A DNA stretch of 20,824 bases from Perkinsus olseni. Taxonomy: Eukaryota; Perkinsozoa; Perkinsida. Of the stretch, positions 1 to 8,524 are shown one piece after another. The first letter of the stretch is position 1; each line of letters begins with the position of its first letter. Made by a program: the position numbers and the translations under genes. Under the pieces are notes generated by a model. The model ran no database searches. It saw nothing but the letters and a program-made list of their open reading frames with translations, and was not told the origin of the DNA. The stretch spans positions 1 to 20,824 of the forward strand of contig JABANN010000567.1 in assembly GCA_013115125.1 (NCBI GenBank), given 5' to 3'.

Positions 1-73
1 ACTTTCTATATTTCTACTTGTGTTGAGATGACCGGGACGCCACAACACTCTACGAACGATGAGGGCAACAACA
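1..73 (+). repeat. 5' LTR of element A (last 73 bp only)
   Basis: These 73 bases match 5403-5475 without a difference and diverge at the next base (t at 74, a at 5476). This fixes the inner boundary of the LTR. The other ~132 bp of the 5' LTR, inferred from the 205-bp 3' copy, lie upstream of the window. Confidence 0.95.
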
Positions 74-3000
74 TGGTACTGGAACCTGATACGGAGAGTG
101 CTGAGGCGCCTGGTACATCTGGTACTACTAGGACCGCCGAGGAAATGCAGGCTCTGGAAACGGCTAAGCAGATGCTGGTTACATGGTTTCAATCACCTAT
201 GGTTGGTGATGATGTTCTTCAGAGGTCCTGCGATGCACTCCAGGGCATTCCGGGTATCAATGATGAGCTGCTGGATGAGGCCGTTAATGCTATCCTGTGG
301 GTTAGTGATCCCCATGAGGGCAAGGTTGTTGAAATGCTGCAAGTGTTCGCGCAATGGTGCCGAATAGCGGATAGACGTGCGCGAGGCCCTTTACGACGAC
401 GCTTACTTGGTGACTTTTATAGTCCGTTTTGTCAGAATAAGGAAGTGCTGAAGAACTATGGTGATACTCTCCAGCGACGTCTTGATCAAGTAGGTTTTGA
501 AGTGGTTGGTTGTAATGTTGACCCAGTTGTTGTACATTGTCCGGTTAAGAAGAGACCTGTGGTTTTGAATGAGCCAATGCATGAGGTTGATATGAATCCG
601 GTTTTGATCAAGAAGGAAGCTTTACCCAATGGTGACCGAAATCAGTCTATAAACGGATCAGGTGCTCTGTCGGATATCCGTATCGGTGATGATGGGCTGG
701 ATTCTCTTGGTCTGAGTGAGCCAGATGTTTTACTTGTGAACACTATCACTCGTAAAGATATTACTGAGGGCCGTCGTTTAGCACAAGGCATTACCCCGAT
801 AGTTTATTCTGGGACTGGAGATGCTCTACCGTATGTGGTTTTTAAACGACGATTTGATTTGCTATGTCGACAGAATGGATTGATAGGTGATCCAGTGTCG
901 GTCTACCATCTTCTTCTTCGTTGTCTATCTCCTGCCTTGATTGTTGCTCTCAATCCATCTGTTGTTGGTCTTGGTATTGCCAAAGATTGGATTCGAGAGA
1001 TAGGTCGGTTATTCTCCTCGTTATCATTGTCCTGTTCTGGTGTGAGTGATGATGTGGCAAGGCTGGGAGCTAGTCAGTCCTTTGCTAATATAACTCAGAG
1101 TCAGAACGAGACTGTTTCTGAATTTATCGTTCGATTTTCGAATGCATCATCCGATCTCACTGCCTATTTGGGGGCTGAGGTAGATGATGAAAAGTTGCGT
1201 ACTACCTTTTTGAAGGCATTACTACCGGTGTGGAGGTCGACTGCAATGGATATTCTTTCTCGTGGAGGAGACCTACAGACGGTGGAACGTGAACTTTCTC
1301 AACGTGAACGATTGGAGAAGGCGGTTAATGGTTCTACCCGTGGTTCTTCTCCCTCGACTTCGACTACTCGTGTTCGATTGAATGCTATAAGTGGCGAGGT
1401 CTCTACTGGGGAGGAAGGCGGTGGTGCTGGTCAGTCTGGACAACAACGGCGTCATCGACGACAGTCTAAATTGGTGAAAAAGCCCTGTTTCCAATGGAGG
1501 GATACTGGTACTTGTACATTCGGTGACAAATGTCGTTTTTTACATGAACAGTCTAATATTGCTAATGTTGCGCCTACGATGGATTCAACCTCGTCTCCTT
1601 GTGCTACAGCTGTTGATTCAGTTGCAACCGGGACAATTGAGGGGTCTTCATGTGACGTATTGGCTTTAGCGGCTGGGAATGAGCATTGTCTACCGTTTGT
1701 GAGTCTAGATATTCCGGAATATGGGTCGGTTCCTGCCCTGTTGGATTCTGGTGCGTTCTGGAATTATGCACCTCTTCGGTTACTAGAAGATTTAGGCTTC
1801 TCAGAGAAAGATCTGACTAGCTGTGAGGAGGTTGTTACCTTAGCAAATGGTTCTAAGAGTCATGTTTGTGGGACTATTAGTATTAATAATCTGGTCTTTC
1901 GGGTATTGAATTCCAATGTTGATTATTTGATCATTGGAGTGAAGTCTATGTATGATCTTGGTATCAGTTTGTCATTTGGTGATGGTCACTCTGCCGGTCT
2001 CTTTGCTATAAGCATGGGACAAGCACACACTATCGCATCACTATGTGCGTGTGGTTTGACGGGTTATGATGGTCGAGATCAGCTGTGTACGGTATGGTCG
2101 CCTAATTTATTTGAGAGTACTTTGACTGGGGAGGTCTCGCCCGTTTGCGATTGGTTACCGGTTGTCGGTTCCGAAGGCTATTGTTGGAGGGCAAGGGCTC
2201 TAGAACCTGATGAAGAACGAGATACTGCAACCCAACGGTATGCCATCGAGGTGATGGTCCCCTATGATAAAGAAAAGGTCGCAAGGTATCCTTCAAGAGG
2301 AGATTATGGCAGGCGCATGGTTGAGAAGATGGAGGAAGCTGAGCAGGTGAAATTCCTTGCTGAAGTTCAGAAGTATGAACACAAGCTCTGGTGGAAGAAG
2401 ATTGGCCCAGTTGAGACCAACCCGCCGTCACCTGGTACTCTGGTGGTTTTCCCCGTCAGGGCTAAGAAAGTTGGGTCATCAACCCCCATACGACCAGTTT
2501 TGGATGCCCGATTGAGGAACTTGTTCAGTCCGGTTAGTTCCTATGATGGTCCTACAATTGGGTCTATTCTTTTGGATTTGAGGCTACGTTATAAACGGCA
2601 CTCCAGGGTTTTGGTGAGAGATGCGAGTGCCGCATTTTATCGTATCCGTCTGGAAAAAGATTCAGTGGTAGAGTTGGTGGCTAATGGTGTGCTCTATAAA
2701 AGTTGTCGCCTTTGTTTCGGTCTACGAGCGGGCCCATGTTGTTTGTGGGCTGGTCTTACCTTTATTTTGGATTTAGCGCTGTCAGAGCTCTCGGATAAGG
2801 TTAAGGAATATTTATGGAATTGTTCTATCTACCTTTACTTAGATGATTTAACATTGGTTATCAATGAAGGTGGCGATTCCCCTTATTTGGTTGATGGTAG
2901 ATCTGTTGCTGATATATTACTAGAGAAGATAACAGAAGTTGCTGGTCGCTATGGTTTTGACTTTCCAAGAGAAAAGGGGTGTGACAGCGCCGACCAGAAG

Positions 3001-5238
3001 GATTTCAAGCATCTCGGTATACGATGGGTATTTGATAAGGAGAATTCTGGTGATCTTGGTTCCGTCTGCCTTAAGCATAAGGTTGGTCAGTACCGTGATG
3101 AGAACAATAAGATTAAGACCAAGTGGACGAAAAGGTCATTATACTCGTTGTCTGCGGTTGTGAGCAGTGGTTGTGATCCTCTACTCATACATGGTTCAGA
3201 AAGGTTAGCCGGTGATGTCTTGAAGATAATCGGAGGTGCTCTGGCGAAAGGTCAGAAGTGGGATGACGAGTTTGTGATCAAGGAAGATGATCCGGCTTAT
3301 CATGTACTGTCCTTATGTCTTGAGACTATTGAGAGATACCAGGGCACAGAGTGCTATCATCCAGTACATGAACTAGTACCTGGTGATGATGAGATTCATG
3401 TTTATGTTGATGCGAGCTCCTTGGCATGGTCGTGGGTTATGATGACTTATGATGCCAAGAGTGAATCTGAGTCGATGCTACAATCATCGGGTGGTATCTT
3501 CAAGGGTGCAGCACGTAATTTTCATATAAACAGAAAAGAATTAATAGCTTTATCGAAAGCTACCTTGGCTATCCACTCGGCGCTATCTGGCAAACGCAGG
3601 TATCCTTTGGTCTCTCGAGTGGTGATTTTCAGTGACTCTCAAACTGTTAATCGTTGGGTGACAACCAATAAATGTTCTGTACGAAGTCTTGAACGAGTGG
3701 TGGTTAGGCGGCTCACCGAAGCCATCCGCGAGATTATCGGTGATTTACAGTCTACTGGCGTGTCTGTGGTTGTACGGAAGGTCGACTCTGACTCTAACAA
3801 AGCGGATGCATTATCAAGGCTACCGTTATTGTGGGGTTATGACCGGTTGGATTTTGTTGATGGTGGTGATGTTCCTATCTTCCCTAGCGCTAATCCTGTG
3901 CATACTGTGCAGGGGGGTGATGAGGCGCTCGGTCAGGAGGAGTCGGTGTTGCTGACAGGTGTACTTACTCGTGACTCGTTAAAACAACTTCAACGCCAGT
4001 CTCCATTTTGGAAACCGGTTGTAGAGTTTGTTGAATCGGGGAGAAAAGGGCATCCTGTAGCCGCTGTTCTCAAAGCCGCCGAATGTGTGCGTTTAACACA
4101 TGATGGTGTTCTCATGGGCTTGCGTTATGCCCATGGGTCTGTTCTGCAAGAACCTCGAGAAGTTTATATCGTTCCTGGGGATACTACCGATGGTAGGAAC
4201 TTATCGTTCCGTATTTGTTTAAGTTTCCATAATGGGAACCACTACAACCCTCGATACCTGCGGTATGAGATATCTCGCAAGTTTGATATTAGTGGTTTAT
4301 CGAAGTTATGCTCATTGGTTTATCGCCAATGTAAACGATGTCAACAAGCTGCGGTCACTAGGTTCTATAAAGGTTTTTTGGGACATACTGATATCCCATC
4401 ATCTTCTATATGGGACAGTGTATGCCTCGACATTGCGGGTCCCTTCCCCAAAGATGTTGATACTCACTACACGGTGGCATTGGTATGTGTGGATATGTAT
4501 TCGCACTATGCTATTATTGTTGGTCTACATAACCAACGATCTCAAACGGTTTGTGGTGCACTCAACCGTCTTATCCAGGAGTATGGAGTTATGCGGGAAC
4601 TCAGGAGCGATGGAGGCCCCTGTTTTGTCTCTGCTTACTTCAAGCGATGGTTGGTTAACAAGGGAGTTTCTCATAGGGTTGTGAACAAGTATTCACCTTT
4701 TGAGAATGGTCTAGCCGAAAAGACCATTAGTGGCCTCAAGTCAAGTATCAGACTTTTTCCAGAAGTTCTTCGCAGTCGCTATCATGATTCGTCTCATTGG
4801 TATGAGGTGGCATCTAAAGCGGTGAGAAGGCTCAATGACCGGCCGTATTTGAATACGACTCCATTTGCTCTGTGGTTCGGTCGTGAACGACGCTCTGAGG
4901 AAGAAGCTCGGTTGTCTCTGAAGCCGAAGGATACTACAGTGGAGGCCTTGAAGAAGCAAAGGGAGGAAATGAAGGGTGATTTTGACCGTGAACGATCTCT
5001 TCGGACTCCTGGCAGACAGTTTTCTCCGAGGTCGTTGAAGATTTCTCCCGGTCAGAAAGTTAAGGTGTTTCGGCCAAGCTCTCTCGCTGGCGTTGGCCAT
5101 AGTAGAGGCCTATTGAAGAAACCGGTCTATACAGTTGTGTCACAACGAGGTGTTGATGTTGAGCTACTAGAAGATGGCAAGTCTGCAGGCAATGAAGTTA
5201 CTGAGCATATTCGCAATATAAGACCATACTATGCTTAG
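28..5238 (+). CDS. Gag-Pol polyprotein of retroelement A (1736 aa)
   Basis: A single long frame encodes the whole retroelement polyprotein. The N-terminal ~480 residues are Gag-like, with an alpha-helical middle part (about 250-430). A C-x8-C-x5-C-x3-H zinc finger begins at Cys487. A retropepsin-type DSG is at Asp573. RT spans roughly residues 790-1000 with YLDD at 937-940. RNase H follows, with acidic residues at Asp1128 (VDAS) and Asp1203 (SDSQ) and a later 'NKADALSRL' stretch. Integrase has an H-x3-H/C-x2-C zinc-binding region near 1400-1440 and a catalytic triad at Asp1468, Asp1528 and Glu1564 with exactly 35 residues between the last two. The first in-frame ATG (28) is inside the LTR and the next is at 73; which one is used depends on the transcription start. 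Gag and Pol share one frame, so no frameshift is needed, and proteolytic processing is the expected route. The product would act in cytoplasmic particles and then in nuclear integration. Confidence 0.93.
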   Translation: MTGTPQHSTNDEGNNMVLEPDTESAEAPGTSGTTRTAEEMQALETAKQMLVTWFQSPMVGDDVLQRSCDALQGIPGINDELLDEAVNAILWVSDPHEGKVVEMLQVFAQWCRIADRRARGPLRRRLLGDFYSPFCQNKEVLKNYGDTLQRRLDQVGFEVVGCNVDPVVVHCPVKKRPVVLNEPMHEVDMNPVLIKKEALPNGDRNQSINGSGALSDIRIGDDGLDSLGLSEPDVLLVNTITRKDITEGRRLAQGITPIVYSGTGDALPYVVFKRRFDLLCRQNGLIGDPVSVYHLLLRCLSPALIVALNPSVVGLGIAKDWIREIGRLFSSLSLSCSGVSDDVARLGASQSFANITQSQNETVSEFIVRFSNASSDLTAYLGAEVDDEKLRTTFLKALLPVWRSTAMDILSRGGDLQTVERELSQRERLEKAVNGSTRGSSPSTSTTRVRLNAISGEVSTGEEGGGAGQSGQQRRHRRQSKLVKKPCFQWRDTGTCTFGDKCRFLHEQSNIANVAPTMDSTSSPCATAVDSVATGTIEGSSCDVLALAAGNEHCLPFVSLDIPEYGSVPALLDSGAFWNYAPLRLLEDLGFSEKDLTSCEEVVTLANGSKSHVCGTISINNLVFRVLNSNVDYLIIGVKSMYDLGISLSFGDGHSAGLFAISMGQAHTIASLCACGLTGYDGRDQLCTVWSPNLFESTLTGEVSPVCDWLPVVGSEGYCWRARALEPDEERDTATQRYAIEVMVPYDKEKVARYPSRGDYGRRMVEKMEEAEQVKFLAEVQKYEHKLWWKKIGPVETNPPSPGTLVVFPVRAKKVGSSTPIRPVLDARLRNLFSPVSSYDGPTIGSILLDLRLRYKRHSRVLVRDASAAFYRIRLEKDSVVELVANGVLYKSCRLCFGLRAGPCCLWAGLTFILDLALSELSDKVKEYLWNCSIYLYLDDLTLVINEGGDSPYLVDGRSVADILLEKITEVAGRYGFDFPREKGCDSADQKDFKHLGIRWVFDKENSGDLGSVCLKHKVGQYRDENNKIKTKWTKRSLYSLSAVVSSGCDPLLIHGSERLAGDVLKIIGGALAKGQKWDDEFVIKEDDPAYHVLSLCLETIERYQGTECYHPVHELVPGDDEIHVYVDASSLAWSWVMMTYDAKSESESMLQSSGGIFKGAARNFHINRKELIALSKATLAIHSALSGKRRYPLVSRVVIFSDSQTVNRWVTTNKCSVRSLERVVVRRLTEAIREIIGDLQSTGVSVVVRKVDSDSNKADALSRLPLLWGYDRLDFVDGGDVPIFPSANPVHTVQGGDEALGQEESVLLTGVLTRDSLKQLQRQSPFWKPVVEFVESGRKGHPVAAVLKAAECVRLTHDGVLMGLRYAHGSVLQEPREVYIVPGDTTDGRNLSFRICLSFHNGNHYNPRYLRYEISRKFDISGLSKLCSLVYRQCKRCQQAAVTRFYKGFLGHTDIPSSSIWDSVCLDIAGPFPKDVDTHYTVALVCVDMYSHYAIIVGLHNQRSQTVCGALNRLIQEYGVMRELRSDGGPCFVSAYFKRWLVNKGVSHRVVNKYSPFENGLAEKTISGLKSSIRLFPEVLRSRYHDSSHWYEVASKAVRRLNDRPYLNTTPFALWFGRERRSEEEARLSLKPKDTTVEALKKQREEMKGDFDRERSLRTPGRQFSPRSLKISPGQKVKVFRPSSLAGVGHSRGLLKKPVYTVVSQRGVDVELLEDGKSAGNEVTEHIRNIRPYYA
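74..91 (+). promoter_or_regulatory. Putative primer-binding site of element A
   Basis: Immediately after the LTR boundary the sequence starts TGGTACTGGAACC. A PBS normally begins with TGG, complementary to the CCA end of the priming tRNA, and sits at or within a few bases of the LTR. Its position and first three bases fit; I cannot identify the tRNA from sequence alone. The site lies inside the Gag-Pol reading frame, and an ATG at 73-75 straddles the LTR/PBS junction. Confidence 0.6.
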
Positions 5239-5260
5239 TTTGTGATGTTGATACACGGTC

Positions 5261-5270
5261 AGGGGGGTGA
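5261..5270 (+). promoter_or_regulatory. Polypurine tract of element A
   Basis: AGGGGGGTGA lies just before the inferred 3' LTR start at 5271 and 22 bases after the stop codon. Purine runs at this point prime plus-strand DNA synthesis in LTR elements. Position and composition fit. Confidence 0.7.
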
Positions 5271-5475
5271 TGTTGATGCCCAATTGTTGTGACCGTGACG
5301 TTGTGCTAAGACTGTCCCCCTTTCGTAGCTTATTGTTGGCACAAAGCTTGTCTCCCCGCAGCTGTCGGAGTAGACTATGTTTGTATTGTATGTTCTATAG
5401 TTACTTTCTATATTTCTACTTGTGTTGAGATGACCGGGACGCCACAACACTCTACGAACGATGAGGGCAACAACA
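5271..5475 (+). repeat. 3' LTR of element A (205 bp)
   Basis: The LTR starts TGTTGATGCC right after the polypurine tract and ends GGCAACAACA, so its ends form a 9-of-10 inverted repeat with canonical TG...CA. The right boundary is fixed by loss of identity with the 5' copy after 5475. The left boundary rests on the tract and the inverted termini, since the start of the 5' LTR is outside the window. The stretch 5401-5420 is T-rich and could hold the promoter or transcript start, but no clear TATA box was identified. Confidence 0.85.
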
Positions 5476-6000
5476 ATATTATGTATTGCCTCTGCTAAGG
5501 ATCTGCTCAGGTTTGGCGGGGACGAGGTGTTGTGGGTGCAGATTGCCTACTACCGGTGCTCCTCTACTCGGTTGGTTGGTCCTGAGTATGTCCCGAGCAC
5601 TCCCCAAGGGTTTTGTCAAGTCCCAAGAAAGGTCAAACCCTCGCAGTCCTTCTATAGCTGATGAGCCCAATACCGATCGTCTGGGCAAGCGAGATGCTCA
5701 GGCCGTGCTGTGAAGTAGAGAGAAGAGTGAAGTGCATTGTTACACTACTTCTGTCCCAGGGTAGTGGTATTGGCTTATTCTGGCACAAGACATCCGCTTG
5801 TTGAGTTTCCCCTAAGTGATATCCAAGTCAGTACCGCGACACAAGATACGCTGTGAGGTGCGCACCTCGAAGATGCGATAGTCGTATTGATCTTCAAGAT
5901 GTGCTAAATGGGTCTATTAGTGGACGGCAAACAGTCAGCATGTTTGAGTGTTGGCTGCTGTAGTGTGATATGTGTGGTATCGTACTTTCGTAAGGGGTGT
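5476..6000. other. Anonymous flank of element A
   Basis: No convincing gene. Both strands carry short open frames of 60-75 codons (about 5479-5713) without recognisable domains. The minus-strand one lies downstream of a pyrimidine-rich AG near 5720-5740 that could be a splice acceptor, so a host exon cut by element A is possible but unsupported. A perfect 14-bp palindrome (GAGGTGCGCACCTC) lies at 5855-5868. Confidence 0.4.
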
Positions 6001-6004
6001 AGTG

Positions 6005-6270
6005 TTCACTCGGAATTGCAGGGGCTCGGAATCAGTACCCGTTTCTTGGCGGAAAATTTTTCCTCGGAATCTGATCCCATGACCCGCACTTGAATGTAGA
6101 CCTCGGATTTCCAGCTCGTGAAAGCACAACTCGGAATCGGAAAAGTTTCGCTGAGCGCTCGGACCGAGCACTCAACTCGGAAATTCACTTGAATGCATTA
6201 TTCCATCCCGAGTTCGGAAGGGATGCCCTTCCGACTACTCGGACTCGGAAAAAGGGGCACTTGAATAGGC
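6005..6270 (+). repeat. CTCGGA / CACTTGAAT interspersed motif block
   Basis: CTCGGA occurs nine times in about 240 bp (starts at 6009, 6025, 6063, 6102, 6130, 6158, 6175, 6238, 6244), with near copies such as TTCGGA between. CACTTGAAT occurs three times (6087, 6186, 6258). A hairpin with 9-bp arms and a 3-base loop (TCGGAAGGG-ATG-CCCTTCCGA) lies at 6214-6234. The right edge reads CACTTGAATAGGCCCC. This resembles the subterminal motif-rich end of a non-autonomous DNA transposon. A possible opposite end near 5908-5922 (GGGTCTATTAGTGG) is too weak to claim. Confidence 0.6.
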
Positions 6271-6279
6271 CCCAGGGGT

Positions 6280-6480
6280 GACCAGTTATTTTCAACACCA
6301 TCATTCTTAACACACGGAGAATTTCATCACAAGGGTGGTTCGTGCCAACACTTAATTTCAACACTTGCCATTGCAGAGAGTTTTTCCTAACACTTCTTAT
6401 TTCAAAACATCCTAGTGTTGAAGAAGCCCTACCAGAAACAGTTTTTTCCAACACTGCAGTGGTCTTTTTAAACACTTAAC
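6280..6480 (-). repeat. AACAC / GTGTT motif-rich block
   Basis: AACAC occurs about seven times in 190 bp (near 6294, 6309, 6347, 6360, 6388, 6449, 6471), usually inside TTTCNAACACTT. Read on the minus strand this is AAGTGTTGAAA. A segment with the same GTGTTNAAAA flavour on the plus strand lies at 8160-8330, and both include a version of GTGTTAARAATGATG. The two blocks are therefore degenerate inverted relatives 1.7 kb apart, perhaps the ends of an old transposon. Confidence 0.45.
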
Positions 6481-6824
6481 TTTCTCCTGATACTACGCTC
6501 CTTTGCGAGGCCGCGAACTTCGCAGATACTCTGTGCTGGAGAGTAACAGGCCCCGCAGAAAAACCGAGTAGAAAAACCGACCGAGCCGCCTGAGAGCTGC
6601 AAATTAGTGCAAAACGCAAGACCGAATAGGCCGGAAACACGGAGTTCACGATACCTAGAGCAGGGAACACACATCAAAAAGAGAGAAGGTCCGACATTCG
6701 ATTAATTCTTGCACCGTTGAGTGGCTTTCAATGGAAGGCTTCCGGAGTATACGCCCTGTGGAGGGTAGCATCTGAGTGACCAAGGTAACCATGCTATTAC
6801 TCGATGAACTACTTGCCGTGGTTT
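6481..6824. other. No gene recognised
   Basis: Short overlapping open frames occur on the minus strand (6468-6677 and 6655-6975), without domains or clear splice logic. I see no repeat or regulatory element here. Confidence 0.4.
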
Positions 6825-7119
6825 TCAGTCCATCCACGCCGGTGAGGTGGACCTGGAGAGCTTTGAACTTCTTGAAACGGGTTGGACGTCCCCCATTATC
6901 ATGCCGTTTCCTTCCCTGTACGATTTTGGCGGAGGTATCTGGGGAAAGGATATCACAGGAAGATGTCCTAGTCAACGAATCGTAAGAGCAGACTTAAGTA
7001 CCTTGGTGGTTCGAAGTAGACGAGTGTCGAGCTGTTTCCTTGGGAGGGACTTCGGCAGAGCTTCGACTACTCCTAGTAGTCAAAGATCCAGAGACCGGAG
7101 AAGCAATCTCAGAGACCAT
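6825..7119 (-). CDS. Probable two-exon host gene, small Ser/Pro-rich protein
   Basis: Exon 1 runs 7119->7002 (ATG in the context GCCATGG) and exon 2 runs 6967->6825 (TGA). They are separated by a 34-nt interval, 7001->6968, starting GTACTT and ending CTAG. Without splicing, the exon 1 frame stops just inside the intron; with GT-AG removal the split codon keeps frame and the reading continues for 47 more codons, giving about 86 residues. The product is rich in Ser, Thr and Pro, with an 'FPQIPPPKSYREG' stretch in exon 2 and no recognised domain. Exon 1 stays open upstream to about 7203, where it would add a Cys-rich segment, so the true start may lie beyond another splice site. The intron size matches those in the gene at 9986-10979. 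I do not recognise the family; a low-complexity false call remains possible. Confidence 0.4.
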
Positions 7120-8140
7120 GGCCGGAGAAGTCCTCTCCTCATTGTCATTTTCTGCTCTGCTAACGAGGCAAACATGATAACATTGCCCAGACTGGCAATA
7201 CACGCCTCGATGGTTGAACCTCCGTCACGCTTCTAAGATGCGTTGGGGAGTGAGAAGCGATGAGAGCTCCAACCTTCGTCTGAGAAGCGATGAGAGCTCC
7301 AACCTTCGTCAGCGTGCGTCCTTCCCCCCTGGAAACATCGGTCCTCAGGGTGGGAGGGAGGGTTGAAACTTTTCCTAGTATAACACAACCCAGTTGGGCC
7401 TCCGCCCCTCGTACGCGTGCTCTTTTCTTGTGTACCACGTGCTGGCCGTTTGAAAGCGCGCGCCCATCAACAGCGCGTATGATAACACAAGCTTCCGTTG
7501 TGTTTCTCATACATAGGACATGTACACCCAATCGCGGGGATTCTTATGGCTCCTGCTTTGCCGAGCACCCACAGCTGCCCCGTCTAGAGATCGCGACTGC
7601 CGAGATGAGCTCGCCACATAATACCGTAGGTGCGGTGTAGCTGTGTATACAATATGTGGATCACATTCCTGAGCATTAGCCAGGGAAGCTGGCTGGGGTT
7701 CGAGTCGCGTAGAGCAAGTTTTGCTATCATCGGTCTATATCATCGGGTTTCCAGGAACTACACGAGTGGCTGGTATTACAAGCAGGCGTAGAGCGACTCG
7801 AATCTATGCGTTCGTCAGCAAATCGACGAGAATAGATGGCAGAAGTGTCACTCATTTCGAGGGGGGGGGGGCGCAAAGTAAAGCTGGGCGAGCCGCAGTA
7901 ACCAATCATTGAGACTCTGAAGAATGGAGCTTGGGCAAGAAGCCAGGCGCCACTAACGAGTCGTTAGTAACGATATCAACGCAACACAGACTAGGGCGAG
8001 AAACTTACTGAACGCCAACCCAGGTTCGATGCGAGAACGGCAAGCGTAATATAAGCGAAAGGCAAGGAGCGGAAGGGTTCGGGGAGCGGACTCCGCTCAG
8101 CGGAGACAGACATGAAGATGCTCCAATAACAACTCTAATA
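7120..8140. other. Anonymous region with small repeats
   Basis: No gene is supported. Open frames of 116-123 codons overlap on opposite strands at 7160-7640 and neither looks protein-like. The stretch holds an exact 30-bp tandem duplication (7251-7310), an 11-G run (7861-7871) and two palindromes with a one-base loop (7952-7968 and 8084-8098). Confidence 0.4.
7251..7310 (+). repeat. Exact 30-bp tandem duplication
   Basis: The 30 bases at 7251-7280, beginning TGAGAAGCGATGAGAGCTCC, are repeated without change at 7281-7310. Perfect identity indicates a recent duplication or a collapsed or expanded short tandem array. Confidence 0.97.
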
Positions 8141-8154
8141 AGCTAAGTGCCGTT

Positions 8155-8335
8155 CACGAATATATATGTAAGTGTTGCAAAAACCAGCAAAACAACGGTC
8201 TTTCGCAACACTCAAAAAGTGTTAAAAATGATGATGGTGAAAAAAGACTGCCGAACAAAAGAGTTGAAAATGACAGTGCAAGTGGTGCAAAAACAGGTGT
8301 TTAGAAAAACTCCGGCCAGGAAAAACGATTTACTC
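8155..8335 (+). repeat. GTGTT/AAAA motif-rich block
   Basis: AGTGTTGCAAAAA, AGTGTTAAAAATGATG, GAGTTGAAAATGA and GGTGTTTAGAAAAA follow each other in about 170 bp. This is the plus-orientation counterpart of the block at 6280-6480. A plus-strand frame (8147-8533) runs through it, but its sequence is dominated by the repeat in the first half. Confidence 0.4.
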
Positions 8336-8524
8336 GGGTATTCGCCGAGGGCAGAAGAAGTACTTCAATCAGAAGGTCAATCGACTGCCATGGGTACCTC
8401 GCTCTCCTCCGTGGGTCACAGTTTGTTTGCTAGCGCCAGCTTTATTAATGATATCCTCACAGGCATTTGGGACCACGCTGCCACTACTCAGGCAAGCCGT
8501 CCAAAATTCGTATCTTCGTTTCAA

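Larger units (their letters stand above)
1..5475 (+). mobile_element. LTR retroelement A (BEL/Pao-like or divergent Ty3/Gypsy-like), looks whole
   Basis: Bases 1-73 recur exactly at 5403-5475, so the window opens inside the 5' LTR and the element ends with its 3' LTR at 5475. Between them lies one uninterrupted Gag-Pol frame with domain order Gag, zinc finger, protease, RT, RNase H, integrase. That order excludes Copia-type elements, which place integrase before RT. The RT segment before the active site has a 'GPT, LxD, LRxRxH' pattern that reminds me of BEL/Pao more than classical Ty3/Gypsy, but the rest is divergent, so the family call is tentative. No breaks are visible in the internal region. 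The intact frame and 73/73 identical LTR bases suggest a young insertion, although so short a comparison cannot date it. The target-site duplication cannot be tested because the left flank is outside the window. Confidence 0.93.

Noticed and set aside
5479-5688. Minus-strand frame beside the element A 3' LTR, with a pyrimidine-rich AG upstream
   Set aside because: It could be a host exon truncated by the insertion, but the other strand is equally open and no domain is visible.
5908-6275. A complete MITE running from about 5908 to 6275
   Set aside because: The proposed left end (GGGTCTATTAGTGG) matches the reversed right end (GGGCCTATTCAAGTG) only loosely and no target duplication was found.
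7160-7640. Open frames of 116-123 codons on opposite strands
   Set aside because: They overlap each other, have no domain or amphipathic pattern, and include the 30-bp duplication; no splice logic supports either.
7675-7715. GGTTCGAGTC string resembling a tRNA T-loop
   Set aside because: The flanking bases do not form a T-stem and no acceptor or anticodon arm could be drawn around it. The similar string at 8020-8035 fails the same way.
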